Shown here: piece after piece, positions 11,637 to 24,252 of the stretch
Numbering within the stretch: position 1 is the stretch's first letter
Layout of the letters: each line of letters opens with the position of its first letter
Made by a program: the position numbers and the translations under genes
Origin: Owenia fusiformis
Taxonomy: Eukaryota > Annelida > Polychaeta > Sabellida > Oweniidae
Reading direction: 5' to 3'
Length of the DNA: 64,000 nucleotides
Assembly (NCBI GenBank): GCA_903813345.2
Contig: CAIIXF020000009.1
Location: 22,223,759-22,287,758 of the forward strand
The notes under the pieces: generated by a model
Databases searched by the model: none
What the model was told of the DNA's origin: nothing
Seen by the model: the letters and a program-made list of their open reading frames with translations, nothing else

Positions 11637-14600
11637 CTAAACGTCTGAGTTGTTTGCTATCGTTTCTTGGATCCAAGGAACAAATGTTGATACTCTACTA
11701 TATACACCTGGGTATCCGGCTCGTCCACAGTAATAACCAAAAGAAACCACCCCTCGTGACACCCATCTTCCTCTTGTATCTTGAGACACCAGAGCACTGC
11801 CAGAGTCACCCTGTAATATTTAGAGCATTATAAAGAATTGTAGATATGTTGCAATAAGAACAACATATAGCACATGCAAAATTTGAGTCTGTGGTTGCAG
11901 ACTGCAGATGAATTTTTCTCCTAGGTAAAATAATGGACATGGGCCGAAGGCTCGGCGTCAATTTTTTCTTCTAAGCCCAGTGAGAATGGTTTATCTAACT
12001 TAAACCCTACACTGACTCTTAGGAAAGGTAAATGGCCCATGGTCCAATCTCATAATATTGATTTCTTTTGTATTCAGCTAGAGGTAAGTGAGTTGATAAG
12101 TGAGTGAGAAGGGTGTAATTAGTCCACCTTCAGTGCACTACATGTAACAGGCCAGTCACATATCTCAGTCATGTATTTACTTTTCAACTATTGAGTGTGA
12201 GAGTAGGGTGTAATTCATTCGAATTTAGTGCACTGCATGTATCAGTCAAGGTTTGATGTTGAACATGAATGGATAAAAGAGAATTGCTAATCCGTTGCTT
12301 GGTACATACATTACAACTGTCCATCATCTTTTCACCCCCAGCACAGAGCATTTCATCTGTTATCCGATAACCTAAGGGTTCTAGCATCTGCTTGCAGTCT
12401 GCCTTACTCATAACTGGCACCTGTACTTGTCGTAGCACCCTCTCGTATTCACCCGCTACAAAATGATGTAAGACGTTTTGTACTTATGTTGATAACGTCA
12501 ATAACAGATTCAAAAGAAAGTTATCGCGCGTTTAACCACTTAATCTTATTTTATTTCGAGTGCTCAGTAATCTAAAATCATTAATTATCAAAAGGATTTG
12601 ATTAACTGGCGTGAAAGAATACCATCTTCTGTTCTCCAGCCAAAGCCTGCTGCTGTGCACATCGTGCCCTCTTCAAGGTCAGCCCCACCTTGTGGTAGAC
12701 ACACAGGTCTTACGAAGTCGTTGAACACAAATGGCGCATCCAAGTGGATTAGCCCGACATCATTGTTGAACATATATTTGTCAAAACCTTAAAGGTACAC
12801 ACATTATCATGAATTCAAGAGATTTATGTGTGGGACAAACTTGGGTAGACAAGCAAAGGAGTCACTACTAAGGTCGAGAACGCAAGTGGTTCATGTAATT
12901 CATATATTGTTGTTTGTTGGTTTCTTATATGTTTCCAATAAAATCCTTTTAATTTCTGAAAGGGGGGACTAGAGATATCTGAGCATATATATACAACATA
13001 TGGAAATTATTGAAGATTTAGGATATAGAAAATGCTAAAAATTGGAGAGATAAAAGAAATATAAACTCTCAGTTTACCTGATGAAGGTATTTCAATGAAG
13101 ATATATATCGAAAATTCGTAATTTCAAACAAACAATTTGTTTGTTGAAATTTGTAATTCGATTTTATATATTTCAACAAAATTAATTATTTGCTGTCTTC
13201 ATATATTTTGTTATTTACCGTCATGAATCGACAAAAAGATATCTAAACCTATATATAATTCAAATGTAACAAATACAGTATATGAGATGAGAGAACCTGG
13301 ATGGCTGTATGTTGCATTGGCGCCTCTTATCTGAAGATGAGCACCGAATGTGTCTTTTCTCGGATGACCTGCTCTAATGGTCCACTCCTCTGGATAGCCT
13401 GTATTTATCCTAAAATCGTGCATTTTACTCCAATTCAACAGGCATACATTCTTTATCAGGTTTTCAAAATTTCATATCCCAGCAAATTTTGATATAGTAC
13501 ACCAGAAAATATAACATGATTATACACAAATTTAATATCTTATATATTTTATTAATATATACTTCTATAAAGGTTCTAGAAGTGTTTATACTTGTACACA
13601 AAAGCGGCACAGGGGACAATATTTCATGACCAAAACACATAAACCATAAAGGAGCCTTACCCTCCAACGCAATGTGCCGCAGTGAGCACCCATTCTTCAT
13701 TTATGATAGCTCCCCCACAGAAATGTTTCTGATCTGGGCCTCCTTCAAGGCTAACGAACCAGGGCCACCAACCTGGGGAGGCCTCGTTCCCACCCAAAAT
13801 TCTTCCCAAGGGTGGATGGTAGGCTGGTCTTGTTCCACACTGGACGTCTTCACATACAAGGTATACACCCTTGCCACTGGTACATGTAGAGCTGAAAACA
13901 ATGACTAGCTTGTAATATTTAAATTTGCAGATACATCTGTGCTGGATAATAATGATCCTATATGACTGTGCCAAAGACAGTATAAATGAACACCCTTATA
14001 AAAAGCTCAAATTGGACTGGTAGAAGTATACTTCTACAAACCTTTTATTGATGTTTTGTGTCAGTGAACCATTTTGCCAAACTTCGCCTTTCAGACTCGT
14101 AGTGCTGCTTTCCTCGAGACTGTAGTTGTAGAACTGGTTGGGGGCATTGCTAGATTCTCTGAAATAAAGTTCCCTTCATATTTCTTTACATGTCATTCAT
14201 GGATAGATACCGACAATAAACATATAAATACACGAATGTTCCGTGGTTATTGGGTTTTGGATTGTGATATTGGTTCCACAATGGTGAGAGAATGAGATGT
14301 TCAACACTATTTCTTTGAAAAGTGAGATTATTTTTTAGGATGTTAAAGGCTTATTTCCTAATAGAAATCAAGTTGTTATACTATGCTTTAAAGCTCTCCT
14401 TTTGAGACCTATGTTGTGCCCTGCTGGGTAAAAATATTTCAAATTGAAGGATAAAAATAGATAAAATAAATCTCGAGGCCAATATTTGAACAAATAAAGA
14501 AGTAGAAACCAATATAAAACATTTTTACTTTAACTAGGTTTATCTCGATGTAAGCAAATTGAAGTCAAGCAGCATCTAGCAACATCAAGCACTAAGAAAA

Positions 14601-17600
14601 TACAAAAAGAACCTTCTCCCCATTGAAGACTGGCTATTTTGTACCTATCATATCCTAGACTCTCACAGACCAACCCATTGTAGTCTTTCATCCAGTTATC
14701 TGCACACATCGTCTCCCAAGTATCTGTCTCAGCATTAAACACCTGCAATTTGCCCTGCTTGTTATCCATTTTGCTTGAGAACAATCGAACTGCAAAAAAA
14801 TCAGACGGTGTAAAGTATTGCAATATATAAGACGAACCTTGTCGCGTATTAGATCTTGAATGGGACAACCCAAATTCTCTACCGAGCAAGACGGTCTCAA
14901 TGATTACCTCTAGTTTCTAATGAAGACGCTTCCTCGCTTTTCTAAATCTTAGATATATACAGGGTGAGCCAAAATGATAACCCAAACAAGTCATCCAGCA
15001 CGGGTTAAAATAATATTTGGCACAACTAAACCTTGTTAAATCATTTCACACTCACACTCACTCGACAAGAACTCCCAGACTTTTATATTTGAGGCTATCT
15101 CAAAGATAATGTCTACCCCGTCCCCAACGACTATAAAAAACATCAATCAGAGAGTTGAAACAAGAGATTTGAAGGAAGATGAGAACCAGTACACAAGATG
15201 TATATTGTAAGCGTGTAGTTAGAACACCTTCGCCCGATGCGTTCAAGATTCCGAGGCCAGCATTTGGATCATGTTTTATAAAATGACCATAAAGTCGTGG
15301 CCATCGTGAATGAACCCATGATACTTATTGGAATCAAGGAACATTGAACAATGTTTAATTGTACTAAATATGACTTTAAACCCATGCTTGATGACTTAGT
15401 TATTAACATTTCTTTGGGTTGCTTTTCTGGGATCACTCTTAAAAATGTATATATTTGGCTTATGTTAAGGTACTCTGTTGACACATGGTTCAATGTTACT
15501 TAAAACTTCCTTTGCTATAGAGTTTGTCGATTATATTGACTCCTAACTGAGGTGTAATGTATGAGTACCATTTTCTGTTTTTTTTTAAATTTTTGAATAG
15601 TATGTGTTGTCTACTTACCACAATCATCCTCGTCAGGACCCCTTACACAATCAGACTTCCCATCACAAACTTTGGATTTTTCAATACACAAACCAGTGGA
15701 ACATTTATGTTGGGTAGACTCACACGAGGCTGAAATTAAAGCGAATGAATAAAATTTTCGGGTTGAGGGTACACTACTTTCATGTTACAATTATTCTATC
15801 GAGAAGTAATTTTGGTATCAAATAATGTGGGTCTTTTACAATACGATTGCTGATCTGTATCGTCCCCATATCATATTGTAACGACCCTCGGGCACGTCCG
15901 TCGGGGAGCTGTAGTGTTCCGAGCCAGATACTAGACTCGAAAGAGAGTGTGCTAAATTCAATCCCCCGTATGGGAATCGAACCCAGTACCTTCCGCCCTC
16001 GAGTCAGACGCTCTACTCCTGAACCATAAGGGATAGCCACTACAGCTGAGACTGTAGAAGCGACTTGCTATCAAAGCTCATTACAATATGATACGAGGGA
16101 AGATCCAAAAGTTTCCGGCCTAACATAGTTCCCGATGTCTGAGAGCAACCATTCTTCACAGTTCAAATGTTGCTTATGTATGAACATAATTTATGCATAT
16201 GATTAACCTCTAGGGGTCACAGCCTCATTTTGAGAATATTCATAATGAGGTCAGGTCACAGTGGCTGCACAATGGAGAAAACTGAATATAGAGCTGTGAT
16301 AAAGTTTCTATATCAAGAAGAAAATGGAGGGCAGGAAATCTACGATAGACTCAAGGATGTGTATGGGGAAGGTGCTCCCTCCTATTCTACTGTAAAATTT
16401 TGGGTGGCTGAATTTAAACGTGGACGGGAATCAATTGATGATGCACCACGTTCTGGAAGACCTAAAGATGTCACTTCAGATAGAAATGTTGATCTTGTAC
16501 ATCGAACAATATTGGAAGATAGGCGGAAATCTATACGTGAACTTGTAGAAGAAACTGGTTTATCATATGGTACCATTTGTAGAATAATTCATGAAGATTT
16601 ACACATGCAAAAGTTAAGCTCAAGATGGGTGCCCCGTATGCTCACAGAGGACATGAAAACAAAACGAGTTGCTGTTGCAAGAGAGCTTTTGGACATGTAT
16701 AACACTGATCCACAAGGTTTTATGGAGAATAGTCACTTGTGATGAAACATGGGTGCGTCATTTTGAGCCTTCAACCAAACATGAGTCAATGCAATGGAAA
16801 CATATGGGGTCCCCACCCCCAAAGAAGTTTCGCACCACCCCATCCAACAAAAAGTTGATGGCCACCATTTTCTGGGACTGTGAAGGTCCTATCTTAGTAG
16901 ACTACCTTCCAAGAGGTACTACAATGAATGGAGAATATTATGCTGCTTTGTTGCGTACTTTAAAAGCTAAACTTGATGAAACAAGGCCACACAAAGTCCG
17001 TCTTGGAGTTTTGCATCAACAGGACAATGCACCTGTTCACACAACCCAAGTTGCTCGTGATGCAGCGGAAGAATGCCATCTGGAATTATTACCGCACGCA
17101 CCCTATTCTCCAGATCAAGCACCCAGTGACTATTACCTATTTGGGAAACTCAAAAAATCTCTACGAGGGCAACGCTTTGATGATGATAATAAGGTCAAGA
17201 TAGCTGTTAACCAGTGGTTGGAGGGTCATGCTCCTGATTTCTTCAGAACTGGACTTGAGATGCTGCCAAGAAGATGGGCCAAGTGCATCGAAGTACAGGG
17301 AGACTACATTGAAAAATGACACTATCATTTTGAAAATCCATCAACTAGAACTATGTTAGGCCGGAAACTTTTGGATCTTCCCTCGTATGTCTTGATATGA
17401 TCACCTTACGATTGTGAGACAAAATATAAATGAGGCTAGGCCTACTTACAGCACGACTGTTCGTCTGTATTGTCTTCGCAGTCCTGGTAGGAGTCGCAGA
17501 ACCAGTTTTGTGGAATACATCTATCACCATCACACTTCACCTCTCCATCACCACACACTGTAAAACACGTGTTAAAATTTTAAAATCATAAGTCTGGTGT

Positions 17601-20600
17601 TATTCTGCTTAAGGGTTTCAAGAAAATATTATTTTACTTGGCTAACTCGGGTTTTAGTTATAGGAGCATTTACCATTATTAAAAATGAAAAGGGGAATAA
17701 ATGTACTGAAATATAACATATGGCCTACCTATTTCTTTAGGAGTGGTTCTTAGTTCTTGCGTGCATATGTGAGTGTCGTCAGAGTCTGGCAGGTCTGAGC
17801 AGTTGAACTTGAACCACCATTCGACATCTATTCCAGGAGCCATGGGTCGGAGTAGTTTGGTGAAGAATCCACATCGCCTGGTGACCTCTGTTCAACATTA
17901 ATATATCTTTAAAGATGTTTCTCACTGTTTGAGACTCGACATTTGAGTGCATTAAGAGCAGGCCGCAATCTACTTTATTTCTTTGACCTTTTGCAAAATA
18001 TGTTCTTAGCAATTGCAAAATTTAGGATGTTGACTGAGAATTTTGAATGGCCATAGCCCCGGGATCATAGCTAAGTTGCAGAATAAATTCAAGATGTCCA
18101 CGTTCACGTTGACACTTGTTTTTAAATCTACCTTCGATGGAACTCGTAATATGCTGTTCAACAACTGGATTTGCCCCACAAACATGTGTGTTTCCCTCAA
18201 CTATATTCACGTTTTGTTGTTTTTCACATACCTTCACAGTAGCTCCTACAAGGAGGTATCTGATTGTACGGTACCGTTTCATTTCCCGAGCACCGAGGCA
18301 AGAATAAAGAACACGTGAAGTGAGCTATCTCCTCGTAGCAATGCGTGGCAGAATGGAGAACTCCGTAGGCAAGTTCAAATCCACCAATGGCTTCGTCTAT
18401 GGTAGTGTGGTTGAAAATGTTGGGTAGCGAAGTTTCATTGAAGGGTGTCTCATACGTCTGGCATAAACTTACTCTTGAAATATCGCCTATTCCAACACAT
18501 TGACCAGGATTTGCTGAAACATAAATTCTCAGTTATTTATTCGGTTAGATATTTTGAAACCATAAGATTGTAGATATACTGTATAATACTAGAAATATTT
18601 TCAACGAAACACGTATGATGTTAGATTATCTGTTTGAGAGGTCGCTGGTAGATCTGTCAGAAAATACATCAAATTCAAAATGATAAGATTCATTGCCCCC
18701 CCCCCCCCCTACATGGTTATTTGTTACCTCACCTGTCGGATAAGTCACCGGGGGTTCTGTTGGAGGTTCGGGTACCGCTGCAAAATATAGTAGAAACATA
18801 TTCCATGGACTTAAAATACATCTAAGTCCATGCGTTTGAAAGAGTTCTAAACACTGAAACGTGTGCATTAAAATCATGTCGGTTGTACAAATCACATATG
18901 AAGTATCTTCAATAAAAATAAACAATTTACATAGTTGACAACATTCCTAATAAGTCTCCAAATACATGTACAGTTCCTTATTTATTTATGTATTATCAAG
19001 CACAACCCGGCAAGAAAGTTGTGTCATTTGGAATCAACATCTTATTCAATACCCTTTGACGCTATATCGACACTTTCTGTATCAATGATGAAGACTCCGA
19101 AAACGCCATTGTCCCCCATAGCGTTCTTCGTCATTTCTATGATGTTTTGTCTCATATCTTCAGTAACGTTTTGTTTCTTGGAGAAGGTGAGGCCGTACTT
19201 TACATTGACTTTACCATCGTAGTTCCTGGATTTGAAAAAACACTTGGTACAACACAGTACTCATTTAGTGTATTCTAACTTGTAACTACATTGTAAAATG
19301 TCTCATTTTTGAGCTATTTGAATGATTTTAAAACCACTCGTTTTTTAAAATATTGACTCACCTAAGCTCATGTACTGTACTGTGTAGAAATATATTTTTA
19401 TATTTACTAGTCTTAACTGCATTGTCCATCTGAAATGGAAAGATATTGAGAATGCAAAATCGATGAGAAAATTCTAGGCACATTACGATATCCATTTGTA
19501 AACATGGAATATCAATATAGAAGTTCTATACTGTACAATACCTGGTACTGGAACAATCGTTTGATTTCCATAGTCCGTTTAGCGTCTGACACATTTAGTT
19601 CTGGCAGGTATGTCGCATAAGGTCCATCCTTAATGGTCATAGAACCCTCTAGCATGCTACTGGCATACAGAACTGAAATAAATGAATAATATAATGCTTA
19701 TGGTAGCTTTACTGATTGCATGCATGATGAAAGGTACAATTATGATATAAACATGACAACTTAACTAATTTATATGAACTGAATATATGAAAATTTGAAC
19801 TAATGACATTTATATGAACTGAATATGGAATAATATAATAATATTACTAATAATAATACTTTAATATGAAGCTTATATGAACTTATCATGAAATTTGATG
19901 ACATTTATATGAACTTAATATTTAAGCTTATATAAACTTATGATGAAATTTGATAAACGTATGAACTGCAAATGCAATTTATATGAACGTGATAAGTAAA
20001 AAATGAAATTATATGAAATTTATATTAACCCACCAGCTGCACTTGTATCTGGTTCTTCTGTATCTGTTTTTGGTGTTGTCGTTTCACCCTTTCTTTTACT
20101 CAAATCACCATATATTCCAGTATCTAGAATAAGATTAAGATGACTATATGAATGCAGAAGGACTTAAATTTTAGTTCAGTTCAGTTCAGTTCTCTGCAGT
20201 ATCTTTAAAAGAATTGCTGTCATGATAGAACTGACAGTACCTTGGGAAGATCGAATTGAGGTAGCACACCAACTCAAAAGCGCTAAGTACCAAGATCTGG
20301 TTGAGGAGATAGAGGCCAAAGGGTGGAAAGTTCATTACTATCCCGTTGAAGTAGGTTGTAGAGGATTTCCATCAACATCTCTCAACCGAATGTTCAAAAA
20401 TGTAGGACTCCCACCCTCATGGCTCAAGAGAGCGAACAGAGCAGTTGGATCTGCAGCAGAGGAAGCCTCCCGCTGGCTCTGGCTGAGGAGAAATGACAAA
20501 TGGGCAAAGGGGAGACAACATTAACCAACGACTTATTTGACAATTGCTAATACATTCATCGAGGGTTTGTTCACCATCCCTTTACCAACAAGGGCAGAGT

Positions 20601-23553
20601 AGTGCGTACAGCAGGTAGCGCTTAAAGGTCGACCGCTCTGGCTATAGTGGTGTTCAAACCATCGAAGAATGTAAAGGTTGGTACCAACATGACAAACTGA
20701 CCGAGTGAGTTGAAAGGCAAGCAGGAACATCGTAGCATAGCACTCTCTTGTGTTTAATCAAAGATTTCTCTACATAGTCGAAGACGATTAAAAAGGATTT
20801 CCTTCTAGCACCCTGCGTGCAGAGTCTAGTTAAACTAGACGAAGACGAAGCTCTCTTTTAAGAAGTGAAGTCAAACGAATGCAAAGGGTATCCTTCGATA
20901 TCAACAATATATCAAATTCTTGGACAAATCGATGTTTTTAAGAATTTTCGGACACATGTTGTTCTATTCTTGATATAAGCTATGAGCATGGAAAACAATC
21001 AATCAATCTGTTTCCATCTCTCACTGACTCTTTTCCTCTTGGAGACTTCATCCCTCCCTAACCAGCTAGCTCCCTTATGGTAGCCTATCAAATAGGACCA
21101 TTCTATTAAACGAAATGTGTAGCCGCAGTTCACTTAATTTATGATGTGTCCCCGCTAGAGAACCTTTTTGACTACAAGCAAAATTGTCAATATAGTTTCA
21201 AAAGAGACTACACAGGTATGAAAACGTCTCACACAGGGGAGGTGTTTGGGGAGCACGAAGGTTTGTAGCTAGCCAAGAGGATATAGTTTCATTTACAAGT
21301 AGTTCCCTGTAGTGAGGTTGGAGTTTGTCCAACATAAGTCAGGTTTATACTAACTTTTTATTTGGATCAATCCCAGTTTAGAATTAAAACTGAAAATTAA
21401 ACTGGATTTAATACGCGGGGCATCGCATAGTATGAACTAACATTTACATGCGTATGCTTATATTACCGTACACGTTATAGTCAACTGCACCCTGCACGCA
21501 GAGTATACTTAATATGAACGAAGTCGAACGAATGCAAAGGGTATAAATGAAACTGGCATGGTCAACAACATATTTGCCTTACCATAGAAAAAGTACACCA
21601 ATCCAGCAATGATTCCTATACAAATTAACGCTATCAATATAGCTCCTATAATCCAGTATTTCTTATTTTTACCCTTGGATGGTGGATCTGAAGGGATATA
21701 CAATGAATCGTCATACACTGTAGGATTCTAAAGCAAATAAAAAATTGTAAAATATATCAGATAACACTACTGTTTATTAGTCAAACGGTGGGAACGTTAA
21801 AATCGAAAGATTATCCTGTGTTAAAGTCGGAGCTGTTGGATTTCAAAATAAGTGTGAGATAGAATGATTTTTTGGAACTTTCACATCCTCTTTAAACTCT
21901 CTGCTCCTTTAAAATTCAAAACATTAGTAGGCTTTGTATAAAAAACCTCCTACCCACGTACCCTCGTACCCACGTACGTGGGTCCTGACCCAGTCTTTAA
22001 AGAGTTAAATTTTTAAATGTTTAAAACATTATTCAATCTCAGTTTATCCTTATCCTGAATTATAGATGAATTTATGCATCCATATGCCTTTATTTATAGG
22101 TCTGACATCTCTCTAGTAAAATAAAATAAAGCCGGAATTGCATTAATGTTCATTATTTTTGAGCTATTTGATTTATGTTTTTGATATGTCGAAATGTTTT
22201 TTGTTGATCGGGCAGTCTTACCTGTATAACACATCAGTGCTGATTAGCAATCTCCTAGCCTTCGTTCAGTGCAATCCGTGCCTCCTGTTACCTCATGCAG
22301 ATTGTAAATGTCCCGGGAAGTTTACCCTTGTCCAAAAGTTGACATCTTTTTAAAAATATATTTCTTAGAGTTTCCAACCAATTAAATTCACCACATTTTA
22401 TTAGATGTTTATTTCAAATGTTATTAGAATTCATTCTTACGAATATTATACGTTATTAACGTATGTTAGTCAAAGATTTGGTGTCGTTGTTGTCCATTGT
22501 ATTCACGTTTTACGCGCAAAAAGCTAGAAACTACAAAGCTGAACTTTTATCATTCAAACCAGTTTTACATCAAATCATTGTCAAAATAAAACTCTACTCT
22601 TCATATTACATGTACCTAATTATGGATCAAACGTCCATGAATAATGTCGAAGTTTACAAAACCAAACTTACACTCCCCTGCATAAGTTTGGCAACTCTAA
22701 CTTTTAATTCCATCTAAATGATTCACTGAACTAGTGCGCACAATTATCCTTAAATTGTGCCAAAAAGCGATTAAAAACGAATATAGCGAATCCTTCTACT
22801 TTTCAAATATTTCGTTATTCAATTGCGCCACGGTTAAACAGAAATGCAGCCTTTATTATTCCTTGAGATCGTGTGAATTGATCACTCTATCACTTTGTAT
22901 CTCCAATTCTGATGTTAAATTAAATAAAAGACATAAGACAAATTACACGTATAGTTCAAATCTGTCGTGCAAACAATGAATACTTGTAATATCGTTTGAA
23001 AGAATAAAAAGTATATGTGATAAAAATCGAAACTACAGGGTGTTAAAAAACAGGACCGATGAAAAGTTGAATAACTTCGTCAATCCAGAATCATTCAGGT
23101 CATTCAATGTGAATTTTGTTGTGAAAGTTTGACCATATTCTGCTCATGGAGTCAAAAACTACAGCACTTTACAACACATGCCCCATGTGGCCAATTTGCG
23201 CCAAGCAATAGATTGGTTGTACACTGTAAGACTGCCCGATCAACAAAAAATCGCTTCGATATATCAAAAACAACACTCAAATAGCTCAAATGAACATTAT
23301 GCAATGCCGGCTTTATTTTATGACGAGACAGATGTCCGATCTAGAAATAAAGGCATATGGGTACATAAATTCATCCATAATTAAGCATACATTGAGATAG
23401 AATAATGTTTAAAAAATGTTAAAGATTTAACTCTTTAAAGACTGGGTCAGGACCCACGTACGTGGGTACGAGGGTACGTGGGTAGGAGGTTTTTTATACA
23501 AAGCCACATTAGTAGTATTCGAAACCAACTGTATATATACTTACATTATCCAT
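11637..23553 (-). CDS. Type II transmembrane serine protease, paralogue A (TM-SEA-Frizzled-LDLa2-SRCR-trypsin), 803 aa
   Basis: Predicted cell-surface trypsin-like protease. Exons: 23553-23545, 21727-21583, 20123-20034, 19672-19542, 19429-19362, 19225-19053, 18777-18733, 18513-18232, 17887-17729, 17557-17450, 15729-15619, 14789-14645, 14158-14042, 13891-13661, 13409-13297, 12787-12623, 12455-12310, 11810-11637. They total 2412 nt with every phase closing. Exon 1 encodes only Met-Asp-Asn. TM about 27-51 with no signal peptide (type II); stalk to 81; SEA about 82-205; Pro-rich linker; Frizzled CRD about 221-367 with ten Cys; LDLa about 368-403 and 404-440; SRCR about 441-528. The activation site is PPLGR|ILGG after Arg558. 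The triad is His601 (TAAHC), Asp652 (NNDVGL) and Ser749 (GDSGSA). Asp743, six residues before the Ser, predicts Arg/Lys specificity. Closest in logic to corin, but with SEA added. Tandem paralogue of 29131-39422. Confidence 0.93.
12105..12250. repeat. Two imperfect tandem copies, about 75-bp unit
   Basis: Two copies in an intron of protease gene A share AGGGTGTAATT and AGTGCACTRCATGTA. Small local duplication with no coding role. Confidence 0.55.
15619..15729 (-). other. LDLa-2 exon of protease gene A
   Basis: A 111-nt phase 1-1 exon encodes one LDL-receptor class A repeat with six Cys and the acidic Ca2+-binding end ([12 protein letters not shown]). It is a self-contained shuffling module. 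The SINE and mariner at 15874-17385 lie in the intron just upstream of it. Confidence 0.9.
15874..16080 (-). mobile_element. tRNA-derived SINE, copy 1
   Basis: On the minus strand the element has a tRNA-like head (about 16037-15963) with A-box-like TTCAGGAGTAGAGCG and a perfect T-arm, TGGGTTCGATTCCCA. A tail follows containing GTCTAGTATCTGGCTCG, ending ACAGCTCCCC and GGGTCGTTACAAT. The same layout occurs at 31652-31845. The sequence TATCATATTGTAA at the left end is inverted at the right end (TTACAATATGATA), where the mariner is inserted. Confidence 0.8.
16094..17385 (+). mobile_element. mariner transposon, 1292 bp, perfect 37-bp TIRs
   Basis: Begins CGAGGGAAGATCCAAAAGTT and ends with its exact inverse. 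The two 37-bp terminal repeats are identical, and both ends are flanked by TA (16092-16093 and 17386-17387), the mariner target duplication. Length is standard for mariner. It sits in an intron of protease gene A, opposite in strand to that gene. Identical TIRs indicate a recent insertion. Confidence 0.97.
16230..17319 (+). pseudogene. mariner transposase (D34D), one frameshift
   Basis: DDE/D transposase, normally about 345 aa, that cuts and rejoins DNA at the TIRs. Reading frame 1 (16230-16742, first likely Met at 16272) carries the N-terminal helix-turn-helix region, including [11 protein letters not shown] and the [11 protein letters not shown] linker. The frame shifts near 16720-16733 (one extra base or two missing). 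It continues to 17319 with TCDETW (first Asp), HQQDNAPVH (second Asp) and [13 protein letters not shown] (third Asp, exactly 34 residues after the second). All catalytic Asp remain. Apart from this single shift the coding region looks intact. Whether the shift is in the genome or a sequencing error is not known. Confidence 0.93.
20222..20524 (+). pseudogene. Retrotransposon ORF fragment
   Basis: A 100-codon frame contains ELTVPWEDR and the motif PVEVGCRGF. These read like the C-terminal part of retroelement polyproteins common in marine invertebrates and fish. The assignment is from memory of such sequences, not a search. It lies in an intron of protease gene A, on the opposite strand. The flanking sequence to about 20860 may be its 3' remnant. 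No RT domain is present. Confidence 0.5.
21930..23505. mobile_element. MULE-like element, ~290-bp TIRs, 9-bp target duplication
   Basis: Left TIR about 21930-22221 (starts GGCTTTGTATAAAAAACCTC) and right TIR about 23226-23505 are inverted copies. Landmarks include ACCCACGTACGTGGGTCCTG, GACTGGGTCAGGA, AAAGCCGG and GATCGGGCAGTCTTA. The flanking 9-mer ACATTAGTA occurs at 21921-21929 and 23506-23514. Long TIRs with a 9-bp duplication are the hallmark of Mutator-like elements. The roughly 1-kb interior has no transposase, so it is non-autonomous. It is inserted in intron 1 of protease gene A. Confidence 0.88.
23033..23060 (+). repeat. Single mariner-like terminus (ACAGGGTGTTAAAAAACAGG)
   Basis: One end resembling a mariner/MITE terminus lies inside the MULE-like element. 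No partner end was found. Confidence 0.3.
23545..23553 (-). other. Nine-nucleotide coding start exon of protease gene A
   Basis: ATGGATAAT is followed directly by GTAAGT. It joins in phase 0 to the exon at 21727. The paralogue has the same arrangement (39422-39414, ATGGCCAAG|GTGAGT), which supports this tiny coding part. 5' UTR should lie upstream. Confidence 0.8.
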
Positions 23554-23851
23554 GTTTAAAAGTTTGACGATATGTCTTTGAATATCCCTAAATTGAGAGA
23601 TTAATCAATACAATCCAGTTGAAATTACAATGCTACACCAATTTTGATTATTCAAAAGATTGTAACCATAAGTATGCTGATAATCCTAATCTCCTTCATT
23701 TACAGCCTATGAAATGCACCGTGTATTAACTTATGACACGGTCGTAAACCTTGAGTTAACCATCCAAATCTTTCATAATCGTAAAATTATAATACCATGT
23801 CAACTGGCGATTTTGGCATCTTTATCTTTACACTACATGTGTATGAGTCTT

Positions 23852-24113
23852 GATGTTGAATTGCACGAGTTTGCCATACGAGAAAATAACATAAGCAATA
23901 TTGGTGTTGAATTGCACGAGTTTGCCATATGAGAAAATAACATAAGCAATACTGGTGTTGAATTGCACGAGTTTGCCATACAGTGTATGAGAAAATAACA
24001 TAAGCAATATTGGTGTTGAATTGCACGAGTTTGCCATATGAGAAAATAACATAAGCAATATTGGTGTGAATTGCATGAGTTTGCCATATGAGAAGATAAC
24101 ATAAGCAATATTC
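23852..24113. repeat. Minisatellite, 51-bp unit, five copies
   Basis: Unit begins GTTGAATTGCACGAGTTTGC and ends AATAACATAAGCAATATTGG. The third copy has a small insertion. Because 51 is divisible by three, several frames stay open on the minus strand. These are artefacts. It lies just upstream of protease gene A exon 1. Confidence 0.92.
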
Positions 24114-24252
24114 CTCTTGTCCAAAATGAACATCTGAGTGCACATGTACCCGTATAACTGACAATGAAATTTACATGGTCCAACATCTTTATGTGTTTCA
24201 ATACATACATGCTTGATGTAAATATAGCGTCAATATCGTGAAGAAAAAATTG

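Noticed and set aside
15963-16037. tRNA gene on the minus strand
   Set aside because: It has A- and B-box-like parts but poor stems, and it is fused to a common tail also seen at 31652-31845, so it is a SINE.
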